From Gracilimonas sediminicola (GTDB lineage: Bacteria; Bacteroidota; Rhodothermia; Balneolales; Balneolaceae), in contig NZ_JANDBC010000001.1 in the NCBI RefSeq assembly GCF_024320785.1, positions 1,556,001-1,620,000 of the forward strand: a stretch of DNA of 64,000 bases. Direction: 5' to 3'. Shown piece by piece: positions 34,567 through 43,127 of the stretch. Position numbers and translations under genes: made by a program. A model generated the notes under the pieces. The model saw nothing but the letters and a program-made list of their open reading frames with translations, did no database searches and was not told where the DNA came from. Within the stretch, counting starts at the first letter, position 1; each line of letters starts with the position of its first letter.

Positions 34567-35400
34567 TTATTCGTCGTCGTTTGAATACAGCTTGGCGAGG
34601 TCATCAATCATTTCCTCAGAAATACCAGCGGTCACAAAACCACCGTCATGGTACAGGTTCTGCATGGTTACTTTGCGGGTCAGGTCTGAGAATAAAGTCA
34701 CACAGTAATCGGCACATTCATCGGCAGATGGATTCCCCATAGGAGCAATTTTCTCTGCAAAGGTGTACATGCCGTCAAATCCTTTAATGCCGGTTCCGGC
34801 CGAAGTTTTGGTAGGTGCTTGGGAAACGGTGTTTACACGAATGCCGCGATCTGCCAGTCGGCTGCCATAGTTTCGGGCAATGCTTTCCAGCAGTGCCTTA
34901 GCATCGTTCATATCCGAATACTTGGAGAAAATACGCTGCGCCCCGATATAAGAAAGAGCCACAACACTTCCGCCATCATTCAAAATCTCGGATTTCTCGG
35001 CGTGGTGCAGCACCCGGTGCAGCGAAATGGCTGAAACATCCAGCGTTTGCTGATACCAATTATAATTTAGATCCGTGTATTCTTTTTTCTTGCGAACATT
35101 GGGGGACATCCCGATAGCATGCAGGATAAAATCAACACCGCCCAAGTGTTCTTTGGTTTTGGTCATCAGCTCTTCAATTTCATCATCGTTGGTTACATCA
35201 CAGGGGATGATGGGGGCATCGGTTTCTTCCCCGAGCTTATCCAAAGCACCAAGCCGTAATGCAATGGGGGCATTTGATAGTACGAAGTCAGCTCCTTCTC
35301 GTTTACAGGCCAGGGCGATTCTCCAGGCGATGCTTCGATCGTCCAGCGCTCCGAATATGATTCCTTTTTTTCCTTTTAGTAGTCCGTAACCGTCACTCAT
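34567..35400 (-). CDS. fabI: Enoyl-[acyl-carrier-protein] reductase FabI
   Basis: NADH-dependent last step of the fatty-acid elongation cycle. The 277-residue SDR protein has KKGIIFGALDDRSIAWRIA at the nucleotide site (with the FabI-type GALDDRSIAW pattern), ILHAIGMSPN, SYIGAQRIFSKYSDMNDAKALLES with the Tyr-x6-Lys catalytic pair, and RVNTVSQAPTKTSAGTGIKGF. This is the long FabI type with a C-terminal extension past LYSNDDE. It is upstream of ruvC with 3 nt between them, and behind it (toward dinB) lies the perfect 26-bp hairpin. Confidence 0.93.
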   Translation of the reverse strand: MSDGYGLLKGKKGIIFGALDDRSIAWRIALACKREGADFVLSNAPIALRLGALDKLGEETDAPIIPCDVTNDDEIEELMTKTKEHLGGVDFILHAIGMSPNVRKKKEYTDLNYNWYQQTLDVSAISLHRVLHHAEKSEILNDGGSVVALSYIGAQRIFSKYSDMNDAKALLESIARNYGSRLADRGIRVNTVSQAPTKTSAGTGIKGFDGMYTFAEKIAPMGNPSADECADYCVTLFSDLTRKVTMQNLYHDGGFVTAGISEEMIDDLAKLYSNDDE

Positions 35401-35491
35401 TTTCTGTTAATTTCTTTGGGTTGATTGTAGTGTGGTGAAATTCACGATTATCTTGGTAAAATGATAGTGTGGAAAGTGTTTGCGTTTGGAT

Positions 35492-35555
35492 GTGTTATAG
35501 TGTTAACGGGCTAAAGTGCCCATTAAATTACTTTAGCCCGTTAACACTATAACAC
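35492..35555. repeat. Perfect 26-bp inverted repeat with 12-nt loop
   Basis: The left arm (35492-35517) and right arm (35530-35555) are exact inversions of each other over all 26 bases; the loop is 35518-35529. The arms start GTGTTATAGTGTTAACGG. It sits 7 nt below the dinB stop (35563) and above fabI, both minus strand. A likely transcript-end hairpin with no T-tract; its GTGTTA-type text resembles the repeat at 14299. Confidence 0.9.
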
Positions 35556-35562
35556 GGAAACA

Positions 35563-36648
35563 CTACAAAGAAAGCTCCAATTGCTCGTACACGGTTTTCT
35601 CATTCAGGTTTAAATTTGACAACGTGATACCCAGCAAACGCACCGGTCGACTTCCCACTTCGGTTTCCTCCAGCAGCTTTCGCACTACTTCGGTGATGTC
35701 GGTATAACGATTGGTATAATGTGGCAGTGAATAACTCCGGGTAATGGTATCAAAATTTTTATAGCGGACTTTAAGAGTGATGGTCTTTCCGGCAGCATTT
35801 ATCTTCTTCATCCCCTCAGAGATGGTTTGCGCCAGCTCGTCCAGGAAATTATGAATCCACTCCAGGCTGTCGATATCTTCAGAAAAGGTTCGCTCCTTGC
35901 CATACGATTTTCGAACGCGATGTGGCTTTACCTCACGATGATCAATCCCCCGAACAATCCGGTAATAGAACCGTCCGGATTTTCCGAAAGCTTTAACCAG
36001 ATCAATTTCACTCCACTCTTTTAAGTCAGCCCCGGTCTTAATACCCACGGCATGCATTTTTTTCTGTGTCGCCTTACCCACTCCAAAAAACTGTTTGATA
36101 TCCAGCTCTTCCAGAAAAGCTTCAGCTTTATCAGGAGTAATTAAGGTAAGTCCGTTTGGCTTGTTGATGTCGGAGGCGACTTTGGCCAGAAACTTATTAT
36201 GTGCCACCCCCGCCGAAGCTGTTAATTTGGTGACTTCATAGATCTTTTCCTTAATCTCTTTAGCAATTAATGTGGCTGAGGGAATCCCCTTGTGGTTTTC
36301 GGTTACATCCAGAAAGGCTTCATCCATAGAAAGGGGTTCCACTAAATCGGTGTATTCAAAGAAGATTTCGCGGATTTGCCGGGAGGCTTTTTTGTAGGCG
36401 TCAAAATTAGCTTTTACAAAAATACCGTGCGGACAAAGTCGGATTGCCTGAGAAGCGGGCATTGCCGAGTGAACACCAAATTTCCGGGCTTCATAACTGG
36501 CGGTAGCTACAACTCCGCGCCCGCTGGGTGAGCCTCCCACAATCACCGGCTTCCCCCACAAATCGGGATTGTCCCGCTGCTCAACGGCGGCATAAAAAGC
36601 ATCCATATCAACATGGATAATCTTGCGGATGGGAATTTCAGAGCTCAT
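35563..36648 (-). CDS. dinB: DNA polymerase IV (Y-family, DinB)
   Basis: A lesion-bypass polymerase. The 361 residues are normal for DinB: HVDMDAFYAAVEQRDNPDLWGKPVIVGG at the start, PLSMDEAFLDVTE for the catalytic acidic pair, the palm LIAKEIKEKIYEVTKLTASAGVAHNKFLAKVASD, thumb FFGVGKATQKKMHAVGIKT and a little-finger domain with KERTFSEDI and LRVRYKNFDTITRS-like patterns. C-terminus YEQLELSL is the clamp-binding peptide type. No SOS box is visible upstream. Confidence 0.95.
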   Translation of the reverse strand: MSSEIPIRKIIHVDMDAFYAAVEQRDNPDLWGKPVIVGGSPSGRGVVATASYEARKFGVHSAMPASQAIRLCPHGIFVKANFDAYKKASRQIREIFFEYTDLVEPLSMDEAFLDVTENHKGIPSATLIAKEIKEKIYEVTKLTASAGVAHNKFLAKVASDINKPNGLTLITPDKAEAFLEELDIKQFFGVGKATQKKMHAVGIKTGADLKEWSEIDLVKAFGKSGRFYYRIVRGIDHREVKPHRVRKSYGKERTFSEDIDSLEWIHNFLDELAQTISEGMKKINAAGKTITLKVRYKNFDTITRSYSLPHYTNRYTDITEVVRKLLEETEVGSRPVRLLGITLSNLNLNEKTVYEQLELSL

Positions 36649-36771
36649 AACATAAATTACACATATGCACTCATATTAAAAAGCGTTTAATTTCTTTAAA
36701 CCGAAAGAGAGGCATCGATTTGGAGGAACAATTACTCCCCACAATCCATTTAAAAGAATGAACTGAAAACA

Positions 36772-37575
36772 ATGAAAATATTAATCATGAAATTTTTGAC
36801 ACCTAAGTCCATACTAAGCACACTAATTGTAGCGCTAATTGTATTTAGCACCGGTTGCCTGGATAATCCCACAGGTAATGATGATGACAAGGATATCGTT
36901 TACTCCCACGCAGAAAATCCGGGCCATTCTGCCAATGATTTTCTTTCGGGAGAAACATTCACTTCTCTGGAAGTAGAAATCGATTACATGCAGGGCTATG
37001 CACCCAATGCCGAGGCGGTGGATAGTCTTGAGGCGTTTTTAGAGCAACGACTAAATAAACAATCAGTTGTAATAAAAGAGCCGACGGAGATTCCGGCAGT
37101 AGGTCAGTCTTCATATACCGCAAGCGAAATCCGAGCGCTGGAAGAAGAGCATCGTGATGAATTTACATCCGTTGAAGACGGCACCCTCCGAGCTTATATG
37201 ATTATTGTAGACGGCGAGTTTGAGAGTGGGAACGTGCTGGGTATTGCTTACTACAATACTTCAAATGCCTTTTTTGGAGCGACTTATGAAGAAGTGAGTG
37301 GCGGGTTCAATCAGCCCTCAAGAAGATTGACAGAGTCTGTCTCTTATCGCCATGAATTCGGACACTTGTTTGGACTGGTAAATATTCCCGGATCAGGAAC
37401 TGAAATGCAGACCAACCATCAGGATACGGAGCACGGACGTCACTGTGATAATGACAGCTGCCTGATGTATTATGCCATGGAAAATGCAGGTGTATTCGGT
37501 CAGTTTTTAGGAGAACAAATTCCTCCGCTTGATGCAAACTGCATCGCCGACTTACAAGCCAACGGTGGCAAGTAA
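36772..37575 (+). CDS. Lipoprotein with metzincin-like protease domain, archaemetzincin-like zinc site
   Basis: A 267-residue lipoprotein (lipobox ends STGC, Cys29; a second ATG at 36787 would also serve). Residues 194-201 read HEFGHLFG, the zinc motif HExxHxxG. The third ligand and Met-turn appear as H224-C225-x4-C230-L-M232, which is the HCx4CxM pattern of archaemetzincins, but about 22 residues separate it from the HExxHxxG, while in archaemetzincin the two are adjacent. A preceding strand-turn segment (YMIIVDGEFESG) fits metzincin topology. Zn peptidase on the cell surface or periplasm is the likely role. Followed by a 13-bp hairpin (37598-37633). Confidence 0.7.
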   Translation: MKILIMKFLTPKSILSTLIVALIVFSTGCLDNPTGNDDDKDIVYSHAENPGHSANDFLSGETFTSLEVEIDYMQGYAPNAEAVDSLEAFLEQRLNKQSVVIKEPTEIPAVGQSSYTASEIRALEEEHRDEFTSVEDGTLRAYMIIVDGEFESGNVLGIAYYNTSNAFFGATYEEVSGGFNQPSRRLTESVSYRHEFGHLFGLVNIPGSGTEMQTNHQDTEHGRHCDNDSCLMYYAMENAGVFGQFLGEQIPPLDANCIADLQANGGK

Positions 37576-37597
37576 GTTGTAGAGAACATCGAACAAG

Positions 37598-37633
37598 GAA
37601 CATCCAACTTCGAACACTTTAAGTTGGATGTTC
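37598..37633. repeat. Inverted repeat at a convergent gene end
   Basis: GAACATCCAACTT (37598-37610) and AAGTTGGATGTTC (37621-37633) form a perfect 13-bp stem with a 10-nt loop, between the metalloprotease gene (plus) and the lipoprotein gene (minus). Belongs to the GAACATYGAAC-type dispersed text that also appears at 38395, 58475 and 7945. Confidence 0.8.
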
Positions 37634-37680
37634 GGCGTTCGAAGTTATTTGCCTTGCTTGAACTTTAAATTATCAAGTAA

Positions 37681-38304
37681 CTAAAGTTCTTTCTGTGAGA
37701 TCAGTAAACCCTCGTTATACTCTATTTCTCCCCTTTTACTTCCATCCTCGTTATAAATTAAAACCGTTCCATGATATAGATTATCATCGTTCAATGGTAT
37801 TACGGTTTTGATATTCCCATTTTTGAAATATTTGGTTTCAGCAAAATGCTCATAGCTTGCTATCACATCACCATTCTGATTGAATACATCTCCGAAGCCC
37901 TCTTTAAAAGTCATTTTTAGTGTGCCATCTTTAAACCAGGCCCGGCTTTCAATTTCCTCATTCTTATCAAAGCGGGCAAGAAATGCAGGTTGTCCATCGG
38001 CATAAAAACTTTCGATGCGTACCATGTAACCATTTTCTATAGTCCACTTTCCGGTTTCACCGTTTTCATACTTTTTTGAATGGGTTCCCGTGTACGGCTC
38101 TTTTGAGTCTGGATCAAATAATCGATAGGGAAAGTTATAACCTCTGACAGATATGGTTTGACTACCAATATTATGTTTATTGGTGTATTCAGCCAGCAAA
38201 GTCACCTCATCAGTGAGAGAATAAGGGTGATACTTTCCAGTGTTTTGCATGCAGGAAGCAGATAGTAAAATTACAGATACAGCAAAAATAATTAGCTCTC
38301 TCAT
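37681..38304 (-). CDS. Lipoprotein with MORN/YwqK-type repeats
   Basis: From the ATG at 38304 the protein is 207 residues; the signal peptide ends in a lipobox LLSASC (about Cys18). The body has repeated short strands with the pattern of MORN/toxin_YwqK motifs: GKWTIENGYMVRIESFYADGQPAFLARFDKNEE, SRAWFKDGTLKMTF, ETKYFKNGNIKTV, LIYNEDGSKRGEIEYNEGLL. Such proteins are common and have no defined function beyond a surface or binding role. An upstream in-frame start would add an unlikely 19 residues before the signal. Single gene between convergent neighbours. Confidence 0.65.
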   Translation of the reverse strand: MRELIIFAVSVILLSASCMQNTGKYHPYSLTDEVTLLAEYTNKHNIGSQTISVRGYNFPYRLFDPDSKEPYTGTHSKKYENGETGKWTIENGYMVRIESFYADGQPAFLARFDKNEEIESRAWFKDGTLKMTFKEGFGDVFNQNGDVIASYEHFAETKYFKNGNIKTVIPLNDDNLYHGTVLIYNEDGSKRGEIEYNEGLLISQKEL

Positions 38305-38427
38305 ATGTCTAAGGTAATTTAGGTGATTAGTGAATAACCTAAATACATATGAAATAGTCAACTAACGTACATCGTAGCAGCACCCAACATGATACATTAA
38401 ATGTTGAGTGTTCCTTGTTCGACGTTC

Positions 38428-40035
38428 TTATCCTTGTTTGAACTTGAATAGGTTTTCTTTGCCGACCTTTTCTTCGCCTTGTGAAAGGGCATACTGAGAA
38501 TCGAACAGTACAATAGGGTTTTCTTCCATGTCTTTCGTGACGTGGGTGGAGTAACTGGCTTCCAGTTTTTCAATCACATCATCCCGGTCGTTGGGCAACC
38601 AGCGGGCACAGTGATAGGATACCGGGGTTTTGATGAGCTCAACCCCATATTCAGTCAGCATGCGGTGTTCTACCACTTCAAATTGAAGTACACCCACTGT
38701 TCCCAGCAGCAGCTCATTTCCTACTCCGTTTGGCACTTCAAAGACGTGAACCACCCCTTCTTCAGAAAGCTGTTTCAGACCTTCTCTAAGCTGTTTTCGC
38801 TTGAAAGGATCTTTAGTGGCTACTTTCTGAAAATGCTCCGGGGTAAAGAGGGGGATTACATCAAACTTAACTTCATTCTTTTCAAAAATAGTAGTTCCGA
38901 TACGGAATGAACCGGGGTTGAAAATAGATACGATATCACCGGGATAAGCATCTTCCAGCAGCTGGCGGTCATCGCCCATCAAAGTATGGGGGGTCGACAT
39001 CTTCACTTTCTTGCCGTTTCCGGCGATGGTTACCTGCTGTCCGCGCTCGAATCTACCGGAAGCCACACGGATAAAAGCGGCGCAGTCGCGGTGATCTGGA
39101 TTCATGTTGGCTTGCATCTTAAAGATGAAGCCGGAGAAGCCGTCGTTTAAATCACGGGCCACACCGTCGGGTGTTTTGTATTGCTGTGGGTGCGGGGCAA
39201 GCTGATGGAAGTAGTTAAGAAACACATCCAGCCCGAAGTTGTGCAGGGCCGATCCAAAAAATACCGGCGTTACTTTACCGGTTGCATAAGCTTCCCGATC
39301 CATGTTTTCGTACATGTCGTCAATCAGCATCACCTCTTCTTCGAAGGCTTCCTTTTCCACGCTCGACATGGACGAAGCTTCAATAGCATCTTCCAGATCA
39401 AGAACTTCCGTGACGGCCTTTTTGGCTCCGTGTTCCGTCTTTTGATACATGTGTACTTTCTTCTCAATCACATCATAGATGCCCTGGAATTTCTGTCCGT
39501 AGCCCATAGGCCAGCTGGCTGGCACGGCTTCAATCCCCAGCTTATTCTCGATGTTGCTGAGAATTTCCAATGGCTCCATCCCGGGGCGGTCACATTTATT
39601 CACAAAGGTGATTACCGGCACTTCCCGAAGCTTACATACTTCAAATAATTTCTCGGTTTGCTCCTCCACGCCTTTGGCTACGTCAATCACCATCAGGCCG
39701 GAGTCGGCAGCTACCAAAGTTCGGAGCGTATCTTCAGAAAAATCTTTGTGACCCGGTGTATCCAGCAGGTTGTATTTGATGCCTTCTTTCTCAAACCGGA
39801 GTACGGATGATGTTACTGAGATACCACGCTCCTGCTCTATCGACATCCAGTCGGAAGCGGCGTGCCGGGTAGCTTTTCTCGCACGGATAGATCCCGCCTC
39901 GTGCAGCGCTCCACCATACAGCAACAGCTTTTCAGTGAGGGTGGTTTTACCTGCATCCGGGTGGGATATAATGGCGAAGGTTCGTCGCTTTTTCGCCTCT
40001 TTGATGATGTTTGATTCGGCTGTGGCCGTGCTCAT
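38428..40035 (-). CDS. prfC: Peptide chain release factor 3
   Basis: The GTPase that recycles class I release factors. At 535 residues it has the normal size; G1 SHPDAGKTTLTEK, then SIEQERGISVTSS, LDTPGHKDFSEDTLR, NKCDRPGME and the C-terminal VGVLQFEVVEHRMLTEYGVE are all of RF3. RF3 is patchily present in bacteria and its presence here, with a full set of motifs, is a clear assignment. Single gene, with 281 bp of repeat-rich DNA above it. Confidence 0.97.
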   Translation of the reverse strand: MSTATAESNIIKEAKKRRTFAIISHPDAGKTTLTEKLLLYGGALHEAGSIRARKATRHAASDWMSIEQERGISVTSSVLRFEKEGIKYNLLDTPGHKDFSEDTLRTLVAADSGLMVIDVAKGVEEQTEKLFEVCKLREVPVITFVNKCDRPGMEPLEILSNIENKLGIEAVPASWPMGYGQKFQGIYDVIEKKVHMYQKTEHGAKKAVTEVLDLEDAIEASSMSSVEKEAFEEEVMLIDDMYENMDREAYATGKVTPVFFGSALHNFGLDVFLNYFHQLAPHPQQYKTPDGVARDLNDGFSGFIFKMQANMNPDHRDCAAFIRVASGRFERGQQVTIAGNGKKVKMSTPHTLMGDDRQLLEDAYPGDIVSIFNPGSFRIGTTIFEKNEVKFDVIPLFTPEHFQKVATKDPFKRKQLREGLKQLSEEGVVHVFEVPNGVGNELLLGTVGVLQFEVVEHRMLTEYGVELIKTPVSYHCARWLPNDRDDVIEKLEASYSTHVTKDMEENPIVLFDSQYALSQGEEKVGKENLFKFKQG

Positions 40036-40316
40036 AGTACTTTTTGACTGCTTGATTAAGCTTTAAAGATACGGCCTTTTGCGTGAAGTTTGTAGTGAAT
40101 GATTTTCGGAATAAGTGATGTGGTGATAGGGTGAAATGGTGATGTGGTGGAGGGGATGATAAGTATGCCCGGTGCTTGAGACTGATTGAGCCTCGTGCCG
40201 GACGCTCTGCGTCGGCACGAAGACTTACCGGGCAGGATTTGCTTTCCTTTTCCACAGATTGACTGGGAAAGTAGTGAAAATTTAAAACCGGTAATACAAG
40301 TTCAATATAGGGTCAA
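40036..40316. other. Repeat-rich spacer above prfC
   Basis: No coding signal. Contains a GTGATGTGGTGA-type direct-repeat tract at about 40115-40150, and a composite stem: GCCCGGT (40167-40173) pairs with ACCGGGC (40227-40233), enclosing the 26-base GACGC-GCGTC hairpin at 40194-40219. Confidence 0.6.
40194..40219. repeat. Second copy of the GACGC-AGA-GCGTC stem-loop, opposite orientation
   Basis: On the minus strand it reads as the element at 17852-17877 with T-A replaced by G-C at the fourth pair and T changed to C at one wobble position; stem preserved. See the element at 17852. Confidence 0.8.
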
Positions 40317-41105
40317 TCAATTCAGATAATCACTCAAATCGAGCGTAAAGGTTTTTCCAAAAGTTCTTCCTTCAGCTTTAATTTCTATATAACCATGATA
40401 TACGCTTTGAAGGGTATCATTCTCAGGCACAAAATAATGCTCGTTATCAGATCCGGAATGATTTTTCAGATTATAGATAAACTTATTTTGTTCACGAAGA
40501 ACGTTAAGATCGAGAGTAGGAGTAAGAGTTAGCCAGGAGCTGAAGTTCGTATAGTTCATATTCTCAACCAATGGTGAATAATGTGTGAGTAATCTAACTC
40601 TGGGGAATTCAGGGTCAACATCTAAGATTTCAACACGCTCAATTCTTCCGGTTGGAGGGAAAACCACTCTTTGTCGACCTCGTTCAACAGGCTCTTCAAT
40701 TACCGTGATATTTATAGGAAGAAAAACGGAATGAAGATCGTTGGAATCATTTCTTCTAATATCAGCACTGCCTACAATAGCTCCTGTAAATTGCCCGGTT
40801 TTTTTGCCGATTATAAAGACATAGTCTTTCTGCCGATAAAATTCGACATTCTGTGAATTAGTGATAAATGTTTCTAAATAGGGTTCTGTTCTGAGGTTCC
40901 CTTCACAACCATAATCATAGTCCCAATAGGGATCAGTATTAAAAAACACAGTATCTCCTAAAGTAACATATTGTTCAGGTACAGGAGAAGTGGATACAGA
41001 ACCAATATCTGAGTTCAAAAATATATAACCGCACTCTAAAGCATCCACCACAAAACACCCCGGAAGAAAAAGCACAATCAGCAGTAAATAGACAGCTCTC
41101 AACAT
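40317..41105 (-). CDS. Lipoprotein of unknown function
   Basis: A 262-residue protein with lipobox LFLPGC (Cys17) behind a hydrophobic leader. The mature part is largely strands (for example TFITNSQNVEFYRQKDYVFIIGKK, RIERVEILDVDPEFPRVRLLTHYSP) with no motif that I can place. A good ribosome site (GAGAGG) lies 7 nt above the ATG. It is followed, in minus-strand order, by the prfC leader. Nothing in the context suggests its role; by location it is 64 nt below the amylase gene and could be cotranscribed with it. Function unknown. Confidence 0.55.
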   Translation of the reverse strand: MLRAVYLLLIVLFLPGCFVVDALECGYIFLNSDIGSVSTSPVPEQYVTLGDTVFFNTDPYWDYDYGCEGNLRTEPYLETFITNSQNVEFYRQKDYVFIIGKKTGQFTGAIVGSADIRRNDSNDLHSVFLPINITVIEEPVERGRQRVVFPPTGRIERVEILDVDPEFPRVRLLTHYSPLVENMNYTNFSSWLTLTPTLDLNVLREQNKFIYNLKNHSGSDNEHYFVPENDTLQSVYHGYIEIKAEGRTFGKTFTLDLSDYLN

Positions 41106-41169
41106 CTTTTACCTCTCTGTTTTTTCAGAATGTAATTAAAATGAGGTAAATAAGGAACTTAGACCGTAA

Positions 41170-43032
41170 TTATCTCAGCTCCCAAACACCGGTTGTTTTA
41201 CCTGACACTTCGAAATCACCGGAAACGTCTATTTTTTCTCCTGAAACCACATTTACACCATGTTCAAAACCATTTAGAATTTCGGCAAAGCGAGTGCGGT
41301 TAAAAGTATAAGGCTCTTCATTGGCATTCATGACCACCATCACGGTTTGCTTTTCGTGAACCCGGAAATAGACGTAGGTATTATTTTCGGGCACAAAATG
41401 AACAAGCCGCCCTTCATGAATGGCTGCAGCATCTTTTCGCCAGGTGGTTAGTTCACTGATCCAATCCAGGATCTCATTCTCCTTGTCGGTTCGGCCTTTT
41501 TCGGTAAATACGCTGCGGTCGTCATCGGGCCAGCCGCCGGGCATGGTTTGTCGCCAGGCCTCATCATCACCACCCCTGTTTTCGTGCCCCATCATCAGTT
41601 CTGTGCCATAGTAAACCTGTGGAATTCCCCGTGTGGTCATCAAAAAAGCATAGGCCATTTTGAAATAGTCCTCATCTTTCCCCACCGTTTCGTAAATGCG
41701 GCCCATATCGTGGTTATCCAGGAAGTTTACGTTCAGCATGGGGTCGGCATACACAAAATCCTGAGACAGCACGTAATACAATTTGCTTAGTCCGTTCAGC
41801 CATCCAAAGTCTTCATTAAAGGCCTGACGGATGGCATTGGCAATTTGGAAATCGGTTACGCTGGGAAGGTTTGAATCATAGCCATCATCCACACCGGGCT
41901 CATCGTATTGCCAGTAGGCTTCAGCAGGAACGGTGTTCACCCATGATTCTCCCACAATGTTAAAATTGGGATAGGCTTCCAGCACTTCTTTCGCCCAGCG
42001 CGCCATATACTGCTGGTCGGGATACACGTAGGTATCCATGCGGATGCCATCGATTCCGGAGTACTCAATCCACCAGATGGTGTTTTGAATCAGGTAATCA
42101 GCCAGCAACTCATTCTTCTGATTCAGGTCGGGCATTTCCTTCACAAACCATCCATTCATCAGTTTGTCAGAGTCGTATTCCGAGGCATAAGGGTCGGAGG
42201 CCACGGCTCCCCGAAAATTCGTAGTTCCGTATTCTTCGATATCATGTACCCAGTCGGAAGTCGGCAAATCATCCATCCACCAGTGCCGGTCGCCAATGTG
42301 GTTGTGAATCATATCCATGATCACTTTCATGTCTTTTTGGTGAGCTTCTTCCACCAGCTTTTTATACTCCTCGTTGCTTCCATAACGGCGGTCAACCCGG
42401 TACAAGTCGGTGGCGGCATAACCGTGATAAGCCCCGTATTCGGCAGCCATATCATTTTCGATAATTGGCGTGAACCAAATGGCGGTCATCCCTAAATCTT
42501 TGATGTAATCCAGGTGATCCATCACCCCCTGAATATCCCCGCCCTGCCTACGTTCGGGGTTAGATCGGTCGGCTGCTTCCAGCAGTCCTTCTACGCTGTC
42601 ATTAGATGGATCTCCATTGGCAAAGCGGTCGGGCATCATCAGGTAAATAACATCGGAGGCATCAAAGCCCTGGTGGCGACCTTCCTGAGACTCCCGGGTT
42701 TTCAGTTCGTAGTTCAAGGTGATGCTTTTCCCATCCCGGGTTAAAGTGATGGGCATGGTTCCGGCTCTGGCATCCTCCGAAATATCAAAATAGAGGAAGA
42801 GGTAATTAGGAGAATCAACAGCATACTGAGCGGTAATTTCCACGCCGGGATATTCAACGGATGCGCGGTAGTGACCCAGCTCCTCTCCGTACAGCTGAAG
42901 CTGGAGTTCATTAACCGGCATTTCTACCCACCAGAAAGGCGGGTCAACAATCTGAATTTCTTGTGGAGTCTGAGCCTGAGCAAGTATTGATAAAAGGAAC
43001 AGGAACAGAAAAAGGGAACAAATTTTCTTCAT
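41170..43032 (-). CDS. Secreted GH13 alpha-amylase/cyclomaltodextrinase
   Basis: A 620-residue exported glycoside hydrolase with signal peptide (to ILAQAQ, about residue 21). It begins with a cyclomaltodextrinase-type N-domain (PFWWVEMPVNELQLQLYG) and the GH13 barrel has all four regions: KVIMDMIHNHIGD, IDGIRMDTYVYP (nucleophile Asp), FNIVGESWVN (acid Glu), VNFLDNHDMGR. A C-terminal domain of about 75 residues closes it. It likely hydrolyses maltodextrins or starch outside the inner membrane. A palindrome of LacI-operator type lies 66 nt above its ATG at 43098-43113. Serine hydrolase gene follows upstream in the same orientation. Confidence 0.9.
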   Translation of the reverse strand: MKKICSLFLFLFLLSILAQAQTPQEIQIVDPPFWWVEMPVNELQLQLYGEELGHYRASVEYPGVEITAQYAVDSPNYLFLYFDISEDARAGTMPITLTRDGKSITLNYELKTRESQEGRHQGFDASDVIYLMMPDRFANGDPSNDSVEGLLEAADRSNPERRQGGDIQGVMDHLDYIKDLGMTAIWFTPIIENDMAAEYGAYHGYAATDLYRVDRRYGSNEEYKKLVEEAHQKDMKVIMDMIHNHIGDRHWWMDDLPTSDWVHDIEEYGTTNFRGAVASDPYASEYDSDKLMNGWFVKEMPDLNQKNELLADYLIQNTIWWIEYSGIDGIRMDTYVYPDQQYMARWAKEVLEAYPNFNIVGESWVNTVPAEAYWQYDEPGVDDGYDSNLPSVTDFQIANAIRQAFNEDFGWLNGLSKLYYVLSQDFVYADPMLNVNFLDNHDMGRIYETVGKDEDYFKMAYAFLMTTRGIPQVYYGTELMMGHENRGGDDEAWRQTMPGGWPDDDRSVFTEKGRTDKENEILDWISELTTWRKDAAAIHEGRLVHFVPENNTYVYFRVHEKQTVMVVMNANEEPYTFNRTRFAEILNGFEHGVNVVSGEKIDVSGDFEVSGKTTGVWELR

Positions 43033-43097
43033 GATGAATAGGATCTTTACTTAGTGCCAACGCCAACTATAATAAAGATCAGTTCACACTTTTTCTT

Positions 43098-43113
43098 ATG
43101 TAAATGCTTACAT
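43098..43113. promoter_or_regulatory. Candidate LacI-type operator above the amylase gene
   Basis: ATGTAA-ATGC-TTACAT is a perfect 6-bp inverted repeat. TGTAAA...TTTACA-like palindromes are typical of LacI/MalR-family sites that control glucan genes. No such regulator is in the window, so this rests on symmetry and position only. Confidence 0.45.
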
Positions 43114-43127
43114 CAGGAAATACCGGT

